From NCBI GenBank assembly GCA_024516035.1, contig CM044962.1:1774864-1838863 (forward strand): a DNA stretch of 64,000 bases, given 5' to 3'. The DNA is from Bactericera cockerelli. Lineage: Eukaryota > Arthropoda > Insecta > Hemiptera > Triozidae. Under the pieces are notes generated by a model. That model was given only the letters and a program-made list of their open reading frames with translations. It was not told the origin of the DNA and searched no databases. The translations under genes were made by a program, and so were the position numbers. Below, one piece after another: positions 1 to 9,649 of the stretch; positions within the stretch are counted from its first letter, which is position 1, and each line of letters opens with the position of its first letter.

Positions 1-296
1 GCTAATTGTACCCATTTTATTGAGTGGGGCGTTTTTCCTTTTTTAACCACGAAGTGGTGTTTTTGGGGGATAAATGAATACCAAGTACAAACTTTATTAT
101 TTCATGTTCTTTTATATGCAGATATACCAATAATTTTATATAATAAATATATACTTTGACTTTTATTTGTTTTAATTTGTCAATAAACTTTGTTCGAAAT
201 TTGTTAAATTGTTAGTAAACCAAACAAATTAGATATTAGAGCTCTTACTTTTGCAGTATTAGGTACCCTGCTACCCTGTGAAGGTACCCTGTGCCT
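1..296. other. AT-rich sequence, no feature seen
   Basis: No open frame, pol III box or repeat family seen elsewhere in the window was recognised here. Confidence 0.5.
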
Positions 297-360
297 TGAA
301 TCTCATTGATGTTTGGTTTTGCGAGAGAATCTGCAAACGTCGCGTCCCAGACAAGTGGGC
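297..360 (-). pseudogene. Retroelement C-terminal domain remnant
   Basis: The minus strand reads GRPLVWDATFADSLAKPNI, which resembles the WD-T--DT-A block in the C-terminal module of a class of invertebrate reverse-transcriptase elements; this recognition is from memory of the family. It is only about 20 residues long and runs directly into the 20-bp minisatellite, whose unit repeats the codons for GRPLV. Two other remnants of the same module lie at 6904-7175 and 21680-21970. Confidence 0.45.
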
Positions 361-1248
361 GACCCCAATCACAAGTGGGCGACCCCTCTCCCAAGTGGGC
401 GACCCCTCTCCCAAGTGGGCGACCCCTCTCCCAAGTGGGTGACCCCTCTCCCAAGTGGGTGACCCCTCTCACAAGTGGGCTACCCCTCTCACAAGTGGGC
501 GACCCCTCTCCCAAGTGGGCGACCCCAATCACAAGTGGGCGACCCCTGTCACAAGTGGGCGATCCCTGTCACAAGTGGCGACCCCTGTCACAAGTGGGCG
601 ACCCCTGTCACAAGTGAACAACCCCTGTTACAAGTGGGCGACCCCTGTCACAAGTGGGCGACCCCTATCACAAGTGGACAACCCCTGTTACAAGTGGGCG
701 ACCCCTGTCACAAGTGGGCGACCCCTGTCACAAGTGGGCGACCCCTGTCACAAGTGGGCGACCCCTGTCACAAGTGGGTGACCCCTGTCACAAGTGGGCG
801 ACCCCTGTCACAAGTGGGCGACCCCTGTCACAAGTGGGCGACCCCTGTCACAAGTGGGCGACCCCTGTCACAAGTGGGCGACCCCTGTCACAAGTGGGCG
901 ACCCCTGTCACAAGTGGACAACCCCTGTTACAAGTGGGCGACCCCTGTCACAAGTGGGCGACCCCTGTCACAAGTGGGCGACCCCTGTCACAAGTGGGCG
1001 ACCCCTGTCACAAGTGGGCGACCCCTGTCACAAGTGGACAACCCCTGTTACAAGTGGGCGACCCCTCTCACAAGTGAGCGACTCCTGTCACAAGTGAGCG
1101 ACCCCTGTCACAAGTGGGCGACCCCTGTCACAAGTGGACAACCCCTGTTACAAGTGGTCGACCCAAATGACAAATGGGCGACCCCTGTCACAAGTGGGCG
1201 ACCCCTCTCACAAGTGGGCGACCCCTGTCACAAGTGGGCGACCCCTAC
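350..1248. repeat. 20-bp minisatellite, about 45 copies
   Basis: The consensus unit on the plus strand is CACAAGTGGGCGACCCCTGT. Early copies (350-540) carry CTC or AAT in place of TGT. A distinct variant with GACAACCCCTGTTAC recurs near 614, 675, 915, 1035 and 1135, so the later part of the array shows higher-order spacing in multiples of 20, often 60-120 bp. All three frames are open only because 20 bp cycles through them; it is not a gene. Confidence 0.95.
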
Positions 1249-1879
1249 CAAACACAATTATGACAACATTTAAACTATAATAGGTTTAACTAAATTTTCA
1301 TAACCCACTGGGAAGATATGTCAGCCATGTATCAAAAATCCCACGTATAATTCAATGAACTAACTTGAAAGTAGATACCCTGTTTATACAATTCAGCTTT
1401 TGTTTATGTTCGTAGACTCCTATGTACTTTTGTTTATGTAGGTAGACTTCTATGTACTTTTGTTTATGAGTATCTACATATGTACTTTAGCTGGTATGTA
1501 CTTTAGCTTCGAGTGGTACATAGCAATTCTTTATCAAACTCATCAGGGAATTGATTGCTTTACCTCTCCCATCAGACTGGTTTACCTGTGTTGTGTATCT
1601 ATTGTATCTGAATTTTCTTCAATTCAAACGCCACGTGCCAATGGTCTATTTCTGTTTATTACTTCGGAGATATATTTTTTTTTTTTTTGTATCTAGATCG
1701 ATCAATTTAATTTATGGTGGAAAATGGAAAATTTACCCTTGATGGCTTGTTTTTTTTTCAAATGTGCAGACAGCGAACCCGGGATAAAAAGATTAAAGTC
1801 AGCTCAGAGCGTCGCGTGTCGATTGACAAATGGATTTTTGTATGGAAATGAAGTGGTTTTTAGAAGTCAATGTGGTGGA
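1249..1879. other. No gene seen; short 30-bp triplication
   Basis: AT-rich. At about 1397-1485 the words CTTTTGTTTATG and TATGTAC recur three times at about 30-bp spacing. There is also a T-run at 1675-1688. Nothing coding was recognised. Confidence 0.5.
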
Positions 1880-2056
1880 GTGAGTTACAGTCGAAGGTAA
1901 CCACCAGGCCAGGTTAATGCTCAAAGCATATTCTAACTCCTAACCCTAAGAGTCTTATTATTCATGCACTGGGTGGTATTCGAACCAACGGATCCCTACG
2001 CTACCTGGATTACCAGACTAGCGCGTTATATGTATAGTTGACTACCAGTGCACGGT
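1880..2056 (-). repeat. SINE family A copy (tRNA-like)
   Basis: On the minus strand the head (TGCACTGGTAGTCAA) is followed by the A-box region, GCTAGTCTGGTAATCCAGG and a B-box-like GGTTCGAATACCACCC, then a body ending in ACCTCGCCTGGTGG. It is one of about twelve copies in the window; intact copies end in (TTA)n. Confidence 0.8.
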
Positions 2057-2084
2057 TCGCACTTATGGTGACCTGGGTTTGATG

Positions 2085-2232
2085 TCCAGCGGTGCACGAA
2101 TTAAATGGGTATCCCTTACAAATAACTGTAACCAAATTTTGAATACAAATTTTTGTCGGCGCGGGGGGTTCGAACGCGGGACCTTCCGCATGGCAAGTAA
2201 GTGCTTAACCACTGAGCTATTCGTGCGCTCAT
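2085..2232 (-). repeat. SINE family F copy (tRNA-like)
   Basis: The minus strand carries an A-box (TAGCTCAGTGGTTAAGCAC) and a B-box (GCGTTCGAACCCC), followed by a body shared with the copy at 50585-50742 that includes TTTGTATTC and GGTTACAGTT. A short stretch at 2060-2090 resembles a family B B-box, so the locus is a junction of two SINEs. Confidence 0.8.
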
Positions 2233-2252
2233 AAAGTTTAAAATTGTTCATA

Positions 2253-2280
2253 GAAGGTTCAATTTTAAAATTGAACCTTC
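2253..2280. repeat. Perfect 28-bp palindrome
   Basis: GAAGGTTCAATTTT is followed immediately by its exact reverse complement, with no spacer. Confidence 0.95.
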
Positions 2281-2344
2281 CTGCGCTGAGTTGTATAAAA
2301 CTAAAAAAAGACATAGTACATTAAAATAAGTCTATACATTCAAA

Positions 2345-2603
2345 TTTACAGCTGAGCTTTATGAACACACTGTATGCAGCTGATTTTTATGAACACTCTG
2401 TATGCAGCTGCACTTTATGAACACTCTGTATGCAGCTGCACTTTATGAACACACTGTATGCAGCTGTACTTTATGAACACTCTGTATGCAGCTGCACTTT
2501 ATGAACACACTGTATGCAGCTGCACTTTATGAACACTCTGTATGCAGCTGAGTTTTATGAACACACTGTATGCAGCTGAGCTTTATGAACTCACTGTATG
2601 CAT
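2345..2603. repeat. 28-bp tandem repeat, about 9 copies
   Basis: The unit is roughly CAGCTGCACTTTATGAACAC followed by TCTGTATG, alternating between ACACTG and ACTCTG variants. Each unit carries the palindrome CAGCTG. Confidence 0.95.
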
Positions 2604-2782
2604 TCGATTTTTGTTCTAAGTTTTGGTCTTGCAGTTTTGTTCCGCAATAGACGTCATCATGATCTATTACTTATAACCGATGCAACTTAATGCATTCGAT
2701 TTTTGTTCTAAGTTTTGGTCTTGCAGTTTTGTTCCGCAATAGACGTCATCATGATCTATTACTTATCCCCGATGCAACTTAA
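2599..2782. repeat. 92-bp direct duplication
   Basis: Two near-identical units start at CATTCGATTTTTGTTC (2601 and 2693) and each end at GATGCAACTTAA. Each contains GACGTCATCATGATC. The first unit abuts the 28-bp array. Confidence 0.95.
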
Positions 2783-3002
2783 GCAATCCCCGACCCTCCC
2801 TCGACCAGAAATTCATGGGAAAACTTTTTACCCTAGAACCCCCATAGTTCTGCTTTCTCTTATTTTGGAATATCTTCAACTTCATGTCCCGAATTCGGAG
2901 AGAAGTATTGTCAACCCTAGCAATCAGGGCCGAATTAACAATAGTATTTTTATTTTATTTTTGAAGTTGAAGTTATCGTTGAAGTTTGAAGTTGAAGTTA
3001 TT
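2783..3002. other. No feature recognised
   Basis: Unique-looking sequence with a short GAAGTTGAAGTT-type direct repeat at 2963-3000. The overlapping open frame at 2715-3095 runs through the 92-bp repeat and a SINE and is not convincing as a gene. Confidence 0.4.
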
Positions 3003-3085
3003 TGTGTTAATCACTTTCGTGATATCACAACTACTCGTACCACCGGCCTTCAGGTTACTAGTCCGCCGCCTTATCAATCAAGCGT
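3003..3085 (-). repeat. SINE family C copy, truncated
   Basis: The plus strand shows the reverse of the family C tail (TGTGTTAATCACTTTCGTGA) and of the head (GTCCGCCGCCTTATCAATCA). The central part is deleted. Confidence 0.75.
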
Positions 3086-3329
3086 CAGAGTTTAGAAATT
3101 TACGGAAGTAATAATAATAATAAAATAATTTCTTTTTACCGTTTTCGGTGCTATCTTGTGTTTTCCTTGGAAACATTAAGGGGTTAAGCGACAGAGAATG
3201 CCTAAGCCATTAACTTCGCCGTGGATTACAAAACCATATTGAAAATATTGAAACAGTTTTGTTCATTTTTTTTAAAGTTTGTTTTTCATTTCAGAATATT
3301 TATTCATAGATTTTAATAAAAAGAAGTTA

Positions 3330-3425
3330 TCATATTGGTGTTAATCACTTTCCTGATATCACAACTAAGGGTTGGGTGGAAGAGATTGCCATCGACAAGA
3401 ACCCCGCCCTTTAGTTAGGACATAA
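3330..3425. repeat. Family C tail fused to family N fragment
   Basis: A minus-sense family C tail (GTGTTAATCACTTTCCTGAT) is followed at 3367 by plus-sense family N (GGGTTGGGTGGAAGAGATTG ... CCCCGCCCTTTAGTTAGGAC). The N copy stops just before the Helitron at 3436. Confidence 0.75.
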
Positions 3426-3435
3426 TTATGTGTAA

Positions 3436-3676
3436 CTAGCGGGCTATCGCCCGCTTTGCAGGCCGAGGCATGGCCGTGAAAGCAAAAAATCCTTTTTCGT
3501 CAATGGCAGGTGTTGTAGTGGGAGTTTCGAAAAATCCCGTCTTATTGCACATCTAGACTATAAGACAAAGCTACCTACCAAATTTCAGCTTCCTAGGACT
3601 TACGGTTTGGGCTGTAGAGCGATGATCAGTCAGTGGTCAGTGGTCAGTGAGTGTCTTTGACATTTATATATTAAGA
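3436..3676 (-). mobile_element. Non-autonomous Helitron, copy 1 (241 bp)
   Basis: On the minus strand it begins TCTTAATATATAAATGTC, with A at -1, and ends in a GC-rich hairpin (GCGGGC-GATA-GCCCGC overlapping the terminal CTAG), with T following. This is the A|TC...CTAG|T Helitron layout. It has no coding capacity. It is about 80% alike to the copy at 7221-7467 over the shared body, for example GGAAGCTGAAATTTGGTAG. Confidence 0.8.
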
Positions 3677-3683
3677 TATGTGT

Positions 3684-3895
3684 TTACAGGGTGTCCCGTA
3701 TACAGATGCATATATTTTAAGGGTAGGTTCAGCCCACCGTAGACTATCATAATTCATATAAGCGAAACTTGCAGTGGGTCATTTTGCTTTGTTAAGGAGT
3801 TATGGCCAGATCCCTGTTATTCCCACAGGTCTAGAGGTCACTTGGATTAATGAACCTTTTCAAAGAACTGATATAAAAAGTAGGTAAGTTTTGAC
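3684..3895 (+). mobile_element. Single arm of a long-inverted-repeat element
   Basis: It begins TACAGGGTGTCCCGTATACA and matches the left arm of the element at 41624-43328 for about 200 bp, through TAAGTTTTGACTT. The other arm is absent, so the copy is truncated. It starts 8 bp from the Helitron 5' end. Confidence 0.8.
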
Positions 3896-3995
3896 TTAGA
3901 TATGGATATATAGAGATAAGAGTGAAGTAGATATAGATAGATAGAGATAAGAGCGGAGCTCCCTCACTGTGTTCGGTTAACAATAATAAACATAA

Positions 3996-4275
3996 CTGAG
4001 AACAATTAAAGTAATTTTTACTAACTTCACTTTTGTAATAATTTATTGGTTTATTTAAGGGAATAAGACATGTTTCGCCTGTGAAGGCATCTTCAGTTAA
4101 AAATCGTTTCTTACAAATTCTGATAATTTTTACCAAATAGTACCAATTTTGCTATGTAATTTTCTTTTTTAACTGAAGATGCCTTCACAGGCGAAACATG
4201 TCTTATTCCCTTAAATAAACCAATAAATTATTACAGAAAGTGAAGTTAGTAAAATTTACTTTAATTGTTCTCATT
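3996..4275. mobile_element. Foldback element with ~105-bp arms
   Basis: The left arm (3996-4107) and right arm (4168-4274) are near-perfect inverted copies. Both contain GATGCCTTCACAGGCGAAAC and AGGGAATAAGACATG or its complement. The spacer is about 60 bp. No transposase and no clear target duplication were seen. Confidence 0.85.
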
Positions 4276-4507
4276 TATTAAAATGGACCTTCACAAAATT
4301 ACTGAGTCATCCATCCAAATAATAAACATGCTACGCAGAACTTTAATCTGGCCCTGATAACAGAACGGTGGTTAAGAGAAGATTTGCAGATGGTCGAATG
4401 CTTTTTCGGAAAGAAAATGTTCAACTATGTACTAAGTTTTCATTCTCAAGAGTCCGTCAAAATTTAGGGACACATTCCTTCCTCGTACATGATCCACATG
4501 TAGTATA
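4276..4507. other. No feature recognised
   Basis: AT-rich spacer between the foldback element and the 5S-derived SINE. Confidence 0.4.
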
Positions 4508-4732
4508 ATTCAAGCGTCGATTGCGCGTTCTCGTAGGATCACCGAAGTTAAGCAACGGCCAGCGAGGTGAATACTTCGTGATGCTGGCATTCCGGCCCAA
4601 CCGAAGCTGGGTGAGGTCAATGTGAGTAGCAGGTTTGTAAGTTTCCTGCGAATGGAGGGTAAAACCAACGTCGTGTATGACCAAATGACCATGCAGTTGA
4701 AAAACGACGTTAAACTCTAAAAAAAAAAAAAC
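4508..4732 (+). repeat. 5S rRNA-derived SINE (SINE3-type)
   Basis: The head contains GATCACCGAAGTTAAGCAAC, the highly conserved internal promoter segment of 5S rRNA, then GCGAGGTGAATACTTCGTGA, a body with ATTCCGGCCCAACC and GGGTGAGGTCAATGTG, and a final A-run. It is 5'-truncated relative to the copy at 19012. Confidence 0.85.
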
Positions 4733-4756
4733 ATAGTAGGTATAATTTATGTACAT

Positions 4757-4890
4757 TTGGCAGTCACCGTGGTCGAGTGAGTTAGCGCGCTAGGCATTGC
4801 GCGTATGCTGACCTGGGTTCGAGAGACCAGTCGGGCAGGATTTTTTCTGCTCTGTATCTTGGATAGAAACCTCAGCAACACGCTGAATTG
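4757..4890 (+). repeat. SINE family B copy (tRNA-like)
   Basis: The head CACCGTGGTCGAGTGAGTTA and the A-box GCGCGCTAGG are followed by a B-box-like GGGTTCGAGAGACC and GGCAGGATTTTTTCTGCTCT. The body then diverges into a CTCAGCAACACGCTGAAT segment not found in the other copies. Confidence 0.8.
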
Positions 4891-4965
4891 GAATACTATT
4901 AACTAGTGGCTCTGTGAGAAAACAAAATGTACACACGTTCTAACCTATTCAACACAATCTAATCA

Positions 4966-5008
4966 AAAGGCTTCTCAAACTTTCTGAGAAGCTTAAACTT
5001 GATTAGAT
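4966..5008. repeat. Imperfect hairpin
   Basis: CTAATCAA and GCTTCTCA are mirrored by TGAGAAGC and TTGATTAG around a short loop. Function unknown. Confidence 0.7.
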
Positions 5009-5094
5009 AACGAAGCTAAATCTTCCACAAACAAAGGGCCCAATGTAGCTGAGGTGTATGGGCAACCCAAACCTATAAGAAGACTTGGCTTTAT

Positions 5095-5155
5095 GAAACG
5101 AAAACTAAAGGACGGGGTTATTGCCTTTGGCAAATTTTTTCACCCTATCTTTAGG
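5095..5155 (-). repeat. Family N fragment
   Basis: CTAAAGGACGGGGTTATTGC followed by a CACCC segment is the reverse complement of the 5' part of the family N consensus. The tail part is lost. Confidence 0.65.
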
Positions 5156-5221
5156 TTTTCCTATATGTTCTCTTAGTGTGGCTAGTTTTTTTTTTACCAA
5201 AACTTACACAATACCTCCAAT

Positions 5222-5375
5222 GTGTAACCGACCTCAGTAGCTTGATCGATAAGGCGGCGGACTAGTAGCCTCGAGGTTGGTGGTTCAAGTACCGGGTTCA
5301 GCGAAGATTTAGTAAAGCGGGTTCGAGTAGTTGTGATATCACTAAAGTGATTAACACAAATATGATAACTTTTCT
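5222..5375 (+). repeat. SINE family C copy (tRNA-like)
   Basis: The head ACCGACCTCAGTAGCTTGAT leads into the A-box region ATAAGGCGGCGGACTAG, a B-box-like GGTTCAAGTACC, and a tail with GATATCACTAAAGTGATTAA. This is a near full-length copy. Confidence 0.85.
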
Positions 5376-5489
5376 AACTTTTACTTCTAATGTGTAAACT
5401 AAATATTAATACTCGAAGTCGGAAGTATTAGTTCTACTTCACATCTTATAAAATGTGTGGGAATCTATTAGATGGTTCTACTCCTACCC

Positions 5490-5692
5490 CCACTCTTCTT
5501 TATCCTTCTCCTCCTACGACCACTCCTCTTGTTCTTCCCTTTTCTTATCCTACTCCTTCTCCTCTTTCTCCTCCTACTCCTCCTCCTACTTCTCTTCCTC
5601 CTTCTCCTCTTTTTCCTCTTTCTTCTCCTTCTCCTCCTCCTCTTTCTCCTCCTTCTCCTCATCAATCTTCTCCTCCCCTACACTTTCTCTCC
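5490..5692 (+). repeat. Pyrimidine-rich CTCCT microsatellite
   Basis: An irregular CT-rich stretch of CTCCTT/CTCCTA units. The open frames across it (S/F-, P/L- or R-rich) are by-products of the simple sequence. Confidence 0.9.
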
Positions 5693-5935
5693 TCCCACCC
5701 TTGGAATTGGAAAGAGAACACTTTATTAATGATTTATGCCAACTCATTTTTAATCAATCATTATCACACCACGCAAAAATTTGCTAATCACATTATTTTC
5801 AGTTTTTTCGTATTTGAAGGGTTTCGTTGTGGAGTTAATATAAAATGAATTAGCTTCGTCAATTATGGACGTAATAATACAAGTTGTATTGAGAAAAAAA
5901 AAGAAAAAAAAAAAGTTTGACTGCATAAATCAACT

Positions 5936-6168
5936 CCTTCTCCTTCTCCTTCTCCTTCTCCTTCTCCTTCTCCTTCTCCTTCTCCTTCTCCTTCTTCTTC
6001 TTCTTCTTCTTCTTCTTCTTCTTCTTCTTCTTCTTCTCCTTCTCCTTCTCCTTCTCCTTCTCCTTCTCCTTCTCCTTCTCCTTCTCCTTCTCCTTCTCCT
6101 TCTCCTTCTCCTTCTCCTTCTCCTTCTCCTTCTCCTTCTCCTTCTCCTTCTCCTTCTCCATCTCCTTA
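5936..6168 (+). repeat. (CTCCTT)n microsatellite with (CTT)n core
   Basis: Perfect CTCCTT units flank a pure CTT block at 5988-6035. The poly-L, poly-KE and poly-R frames are artefacts. Confidence 0.98.
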
Positions 6169-6199
6169 TACTCCTCTTCCTCGTGCTCCTGCTACAGTC

Positions 6200-6634
6200 C
6201 AAAATTCCAAGTTTCCACTTCGTCTCCTAGAAATGCCATCAGAACAATGGACATGCAGAAGCAAGTGGTGATACCATCAAAATCTTACAGGCAAAACTTT
6301 GCACAACGGAAGCAAGTTCCGAGAGTGCTCACAATAGATTTACAGAGTTTCGGCAACTCTTTCTGACGAGCTCTCAATGGTTGCAGATTTCTTTGTTATT
6401 GGGATGAAACTAGCAAAAAGTTTACAAAACTTTTGCAGTAAAAAGTTTAGTATAAACTTTTTTTCCCGATGAGAGTTGGAGAGATTGGCATGTAGTGCGA
6501 TAACCCCGGCAGTATATTTTTATCTTAGTTTTATGTTTCCTCCCCGACATTTTTCTTTTTCCTATTTATCATCAAAATATAGTGTATTACTTTGTTACTA
6601 CTAGATAGAGGTGTACATTTTGATAAATCTATAT
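6200..6634. other. No gene; one decayed family N match
   Basis: At about 6473-6515, AGTTGGAGAGATTGGCATG followed by CGATAACCCCGGC resembles a diverged family N head. Nothing else was recognised. Confidence 0.4.
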
Positions 6635-6820
6635 TTTACCAAATTTAAACTCTAGCTAGCTCTTACCGTTCTCGAGATATCGTGACGGACGCACGGACCT
6701 CTAGAGGTATTACACCATTATCTTGAGACTATGGTTCGCCCAGAAATGTGAAAAACTGGGTAGGTCAAATTTTCGACGGATACGAAACTTGCCTTACTGT
6801 AGAATACCGAAAGTAACACT
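6635..6820 (+). repeat. Interspersed repeat family M
   Basis: Shared with 54620-54805, including CGTTCTCGAGATATCGTG, GACGGACGCACGGACC and the block from AGAAATGTGAAAAACTGGGT through GGTCAAATTTTCGACG. Class unknown; possibly part of the family L element. Confidence 0.75.
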
Positions 6821-6903
6821 TGTTTATTTTATGCACTGCTCTATGACTTTATTAGAAAAGTTTTTTTTTCTTCAATATTTTTCAAAAGTTAAACATTAAT
6901 GCA

Positions 6904-7175
6904 TCATTCTTCTACTCGTCCCATTCCTGCACCATCTTCACACTCAATCCCTCTGATCCTCCATCTCCCTCCTCTCACTCTCATGGATACTGCTCTCGCT
7001 ATCGAAAATTGTATTTTCACTTTGAACCAACATAGCACATGTGAATAGCTTTTTTTCCATTTATCACTAAGTTTTCTTGCTGTGTGTTGAATGAAACTGT
7101 TATATTCAGCACCTAATGCTCCATTGCAAGATACAATCATGGGTGTAAATGAGGCTCGCAGATCTTCGGCAGCTT
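6904..7175 (-). pseudogene. Retroelement C-terminal module remnant
   Basis: In the minus frame, ASFTP is followed by MIVSCNGALGAEYNSFIQ and then by LSDKWKKSYSHVLCWFKVKI, ending RAVSMRVRG. It matches the order F-TP---S-DG--G...LS-KW---YS-V--W-...R-----RG that I associate with the C-terminal end of certain invertebrate reverse-transcriptase elements. An in-frame stop lies just upstream, near 7180, so only this 80-residue tail survives. The 21674-21970 remnant aligns with its first half. Confidence 0.55.
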
Positions 7176-7220
7176 GGTCATATTACTTGGTTATTAGAAA
7201 AGTACATTTATATATACCTA

Positions 7221-7467
7221 CTAGCGGGCTGTCGCCCGCTTTGCGGGCCGAGGCATGGCAGTAAAGCAAAAAATCCTTTTTCGCCTATGGCAGGTGTTGT
7301 AGTTTGAATTTCGAAAAATCCCGTCTTATTGCACATCTAGACTATAAGACAAAGCTATCTACCAAATTTCAGCTTCCTAGCACTTACCAGTTCGGAGAAA
7401 CAGTGATGAATCAGCGAGTGAGTGAGTCAGTCAGTCAGTGAGTGAAACTCTCTTTTATAAGTATAGA
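7221..7467 (-). mobile_element. Non-autonomous Helitron, copy 2 (247 bp)
   Basis: The minus strand begins TCTATACTTATAAAAGAG (A at -1) and ends in the hairpin GCGGGC-GACA-GCCCGC overlapping CTAG, with T following. Same family as 3436-3676, and no coding capacity. Confidence 0.85.
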
Positions 7468-7529
7468 TTATATTTATATACCTATATTTTTGTTTGCCAT
7501 TTACCTATTTAGAAAACAAATTCCGTTGC

Positions 7530-8190
7530 ATTCGTTTTACTTCCGAGAAATTTCTTTCTAATACGTTTCCGTAAAAAAAAAAAATCTCCAATTTCAATTT
7601 TTTTCATACATTCCTTGTAACGCGCAAATCTCAGAAACTACCAGACGGAGACGTATTGTAGATGGTCTCATTTTTAATTCATCAACTTCGCACTAGCGGT
7701 TCTTGGTGATAGAGACCATGCGCCGGACTAACTTTTTACTTACACGCTTATATGTCGTGAACGGTACACCCGATTTTAATGAAATTTTGTGTGTGTATGC
7801 ATATAATTGTTTTACATCTCGTGAACGGTACACCCGATTTTGATGAAATTTTGAATGTATTTATGCGTACAAACGTTTTGAATAGTGCATTTATATATTT
7901 TTTTTTATTTTTTTTTTTGATAAATTTTGATTTAACTCTGATAGTTAAGAAAATCCAATAAAAAAAATGACAGAACATGCAAAAATAAGATCCACGACTT
8001 GCCGATACAGAATTTTTTGTAGAATGTAGGAAAAACAGTATTCTACCATACTTATTAAACAAATTTGAACTAAGCAGTTTTGGAGTTTCAACAATAGATT
8101 TAGTACAAAATCTCCTAATTAGCAAGTGTGTATAAAGCGAACCAAACGCGAGGAAGTCTTGTGTCCATGATTAGCGGTGTATTTTTTTTC
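7530..8190 (+). repeat. Interspersed repeat family L, long copy
   Basis: It runs from TTACTTCCGAGAAATTTCT, through CGCGCAAATCTCAGAAACTA, GTGATAGAGACCATGCGCC and CGTGAACGGTACACCCGATT (the last duplicated), to ACGAGGAAGTCTTGTGTCCA. The same blocks occur in the same order at 17500-18155 and 39745-40460. The class is unknown; these phrases look like a decayed non-autonomous DNA element or Helitron. Confidence 0.8.
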
Positions 8191-8267
8191 TTTTTCCAAC
8201 ATTCTCCTTGTGGTTAATTAATCTCTATTGTCTGCGCTGACTTCCCTCTTCCAGAGCTGCCCACACA

Positions 8268-8372
8268 AGGGCACCCCTCACCTGTTGTAAAATTGCAGAG
8301 GAGAAGATAGCTAAAATAAAACCGGGTACCCCTCATCTGTTGAAAAAGTGCAGAGGAGAAGATAGCTAAAAT
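8268..8372 (+). repeat. 52-bp direct duplication
   Basis: Two copies share CCCCTCAYCTGTTG and GCAGAGGAGAAGATAGCTAA followed by AATAAAA. Confidence 0.9.
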
Positions 8373-8454
8373 AAAAACGTCTTGCCACTGCAGGCTACCA
8401 GTGGGCGATCTTGTTGCTGAAACGAAACACAAAACGCACCAATTATGTTATTTT

Positions 8455-8483
8455 TTTCTTCTTCTTCTTCTTCTTCTTCTTCT
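8455..8483 (+). repeat. (CTT)n microsatellite
   Basis: Uninterrupted CTT units. Confidence 0.95.
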
Positions 8484-8502
8484 GAAAGTGTCTTCATTCA
8501 CT

Positions 8503-8570
8503 CTTTTTTTTTGCGAGAGAGTTAGGGGGGATTTAGAAAGTGGGAGAAAGAGAGAGAATGTAAAGGTAGG

Positions 8571-8635
<65 letters not shown>

Positions 8636-9200
8636 TAAAGGGAGAGAGAGATACAGTTAGAGATAGAGGGGGGGGGTGAGAGAGATAAAGAGAGAGATAG
8701 ACGAGGGGTGAGAAAGAGTAAATGTAGAAAGAGATAAAAGAAGGGGGGAGATATTATGAGGGGAGGGAAATATAGGAAAAAAAATAAAGAGGAGAGAGGA
8801 GAGATAGAGAATGTAAAGGGAGATAGAGAAAGAGATAAATTGAGAGAAAGAGGTGTTGACAGAGAATAAAGGGGGGGAGAAAGTGAGAGCGGGAGAGAAA
8901 GTGAGAGATATATATAGAGAGAGAGGGAAAGAATGTAAAGTTAGACAGAGAAAGAGAGAGAGGTAAAGTGAGAAATAGAGGGGGATAGGAAGAGACAGAG
9001 AATGTAATGGGAGATAGAGAAAGAGATAAAGGGAGAGATAGAGGGGTTGAGAGAGAGTAAAGGGAGAGAGAGAGAGAAAGAGAGAGAGAGACAGAGAGAG
9101 AGAGAGTGGGGGGGGAGAGAGAGAGAGAGAGAGAGAGAGGAATAGATAAAAGTAGAAAGAGAGAGAGAGAGAGAGAGAGAGAGTGAGAGAGAGGGATGAC
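8503..9200 (+). repeat. GA-rich microsatellite field
   Basis: About 700 bp of GAGA with interspersed GATA, GGGG and AATGTAAAG words. The word GAATGTAAAGGGAGATAGAG recurs with small changes, so part of it is a degenerate longer-period array. No coding. Confidence 0.9.
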
Positions 9201-9204
9201 TACC

Positions 9205-9640
9205 CACCATCAAAACTATCAAACAGAAAGTTTCATTACCAAGATGGTTTTAATTAGTTTTGTAAGAAGATGAATTACTTATCCTCAAATTATTTTTTTA
9301 TTCCCTGTCAAAAAAATTATACAGGGTACGTACATATTTATTTAGGTATAGCCTTTCTAGAAATTAAGTAACGTTAGAAAAAAAGTGAGACAAATAATAT
9401 TTATTTTTTATTTAAGAATAAAATTACAGCGTGCTAGGCAGGTTTTCCCGTGTATAATCTAATTGGGTGTCTTCTGTTTTAAAAATAAAATTAAGAACAT
9501 TAGCTTAGACCACTGAGATCAAGTAACAGAGAGGGAACCTTACCTATCTCGAATAGAACGAATTTGTGCGTCCAACGTCCAACTTTGAACAGCTGATGGT
9601 CCCTCTTTCAACAAATCCCGGCCTCTGATTGGTTCAATTT
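9205..9640. other. No feature recognised
   Basis: AT-rich. The phrase CAGCTGATGGTCCCTCTT at about 9591 recurs near 10388. Confidence 0.4.
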
Positions 9641-9649
9641 ATTTGAATT

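Noticed and set aside
245..1273. Several overlapping open frames of 95-200 codons in the first kilobase
   Set aside because: They are translations of the 20-bp minisatellite; a 20-bp unit without stops opens every frame.
5859..6230. Poly-Leu, poly-Lys/Glu and poly-Arg open frames
   Set aside because: Pure products of the CTCCTT/CTT microsatellite.
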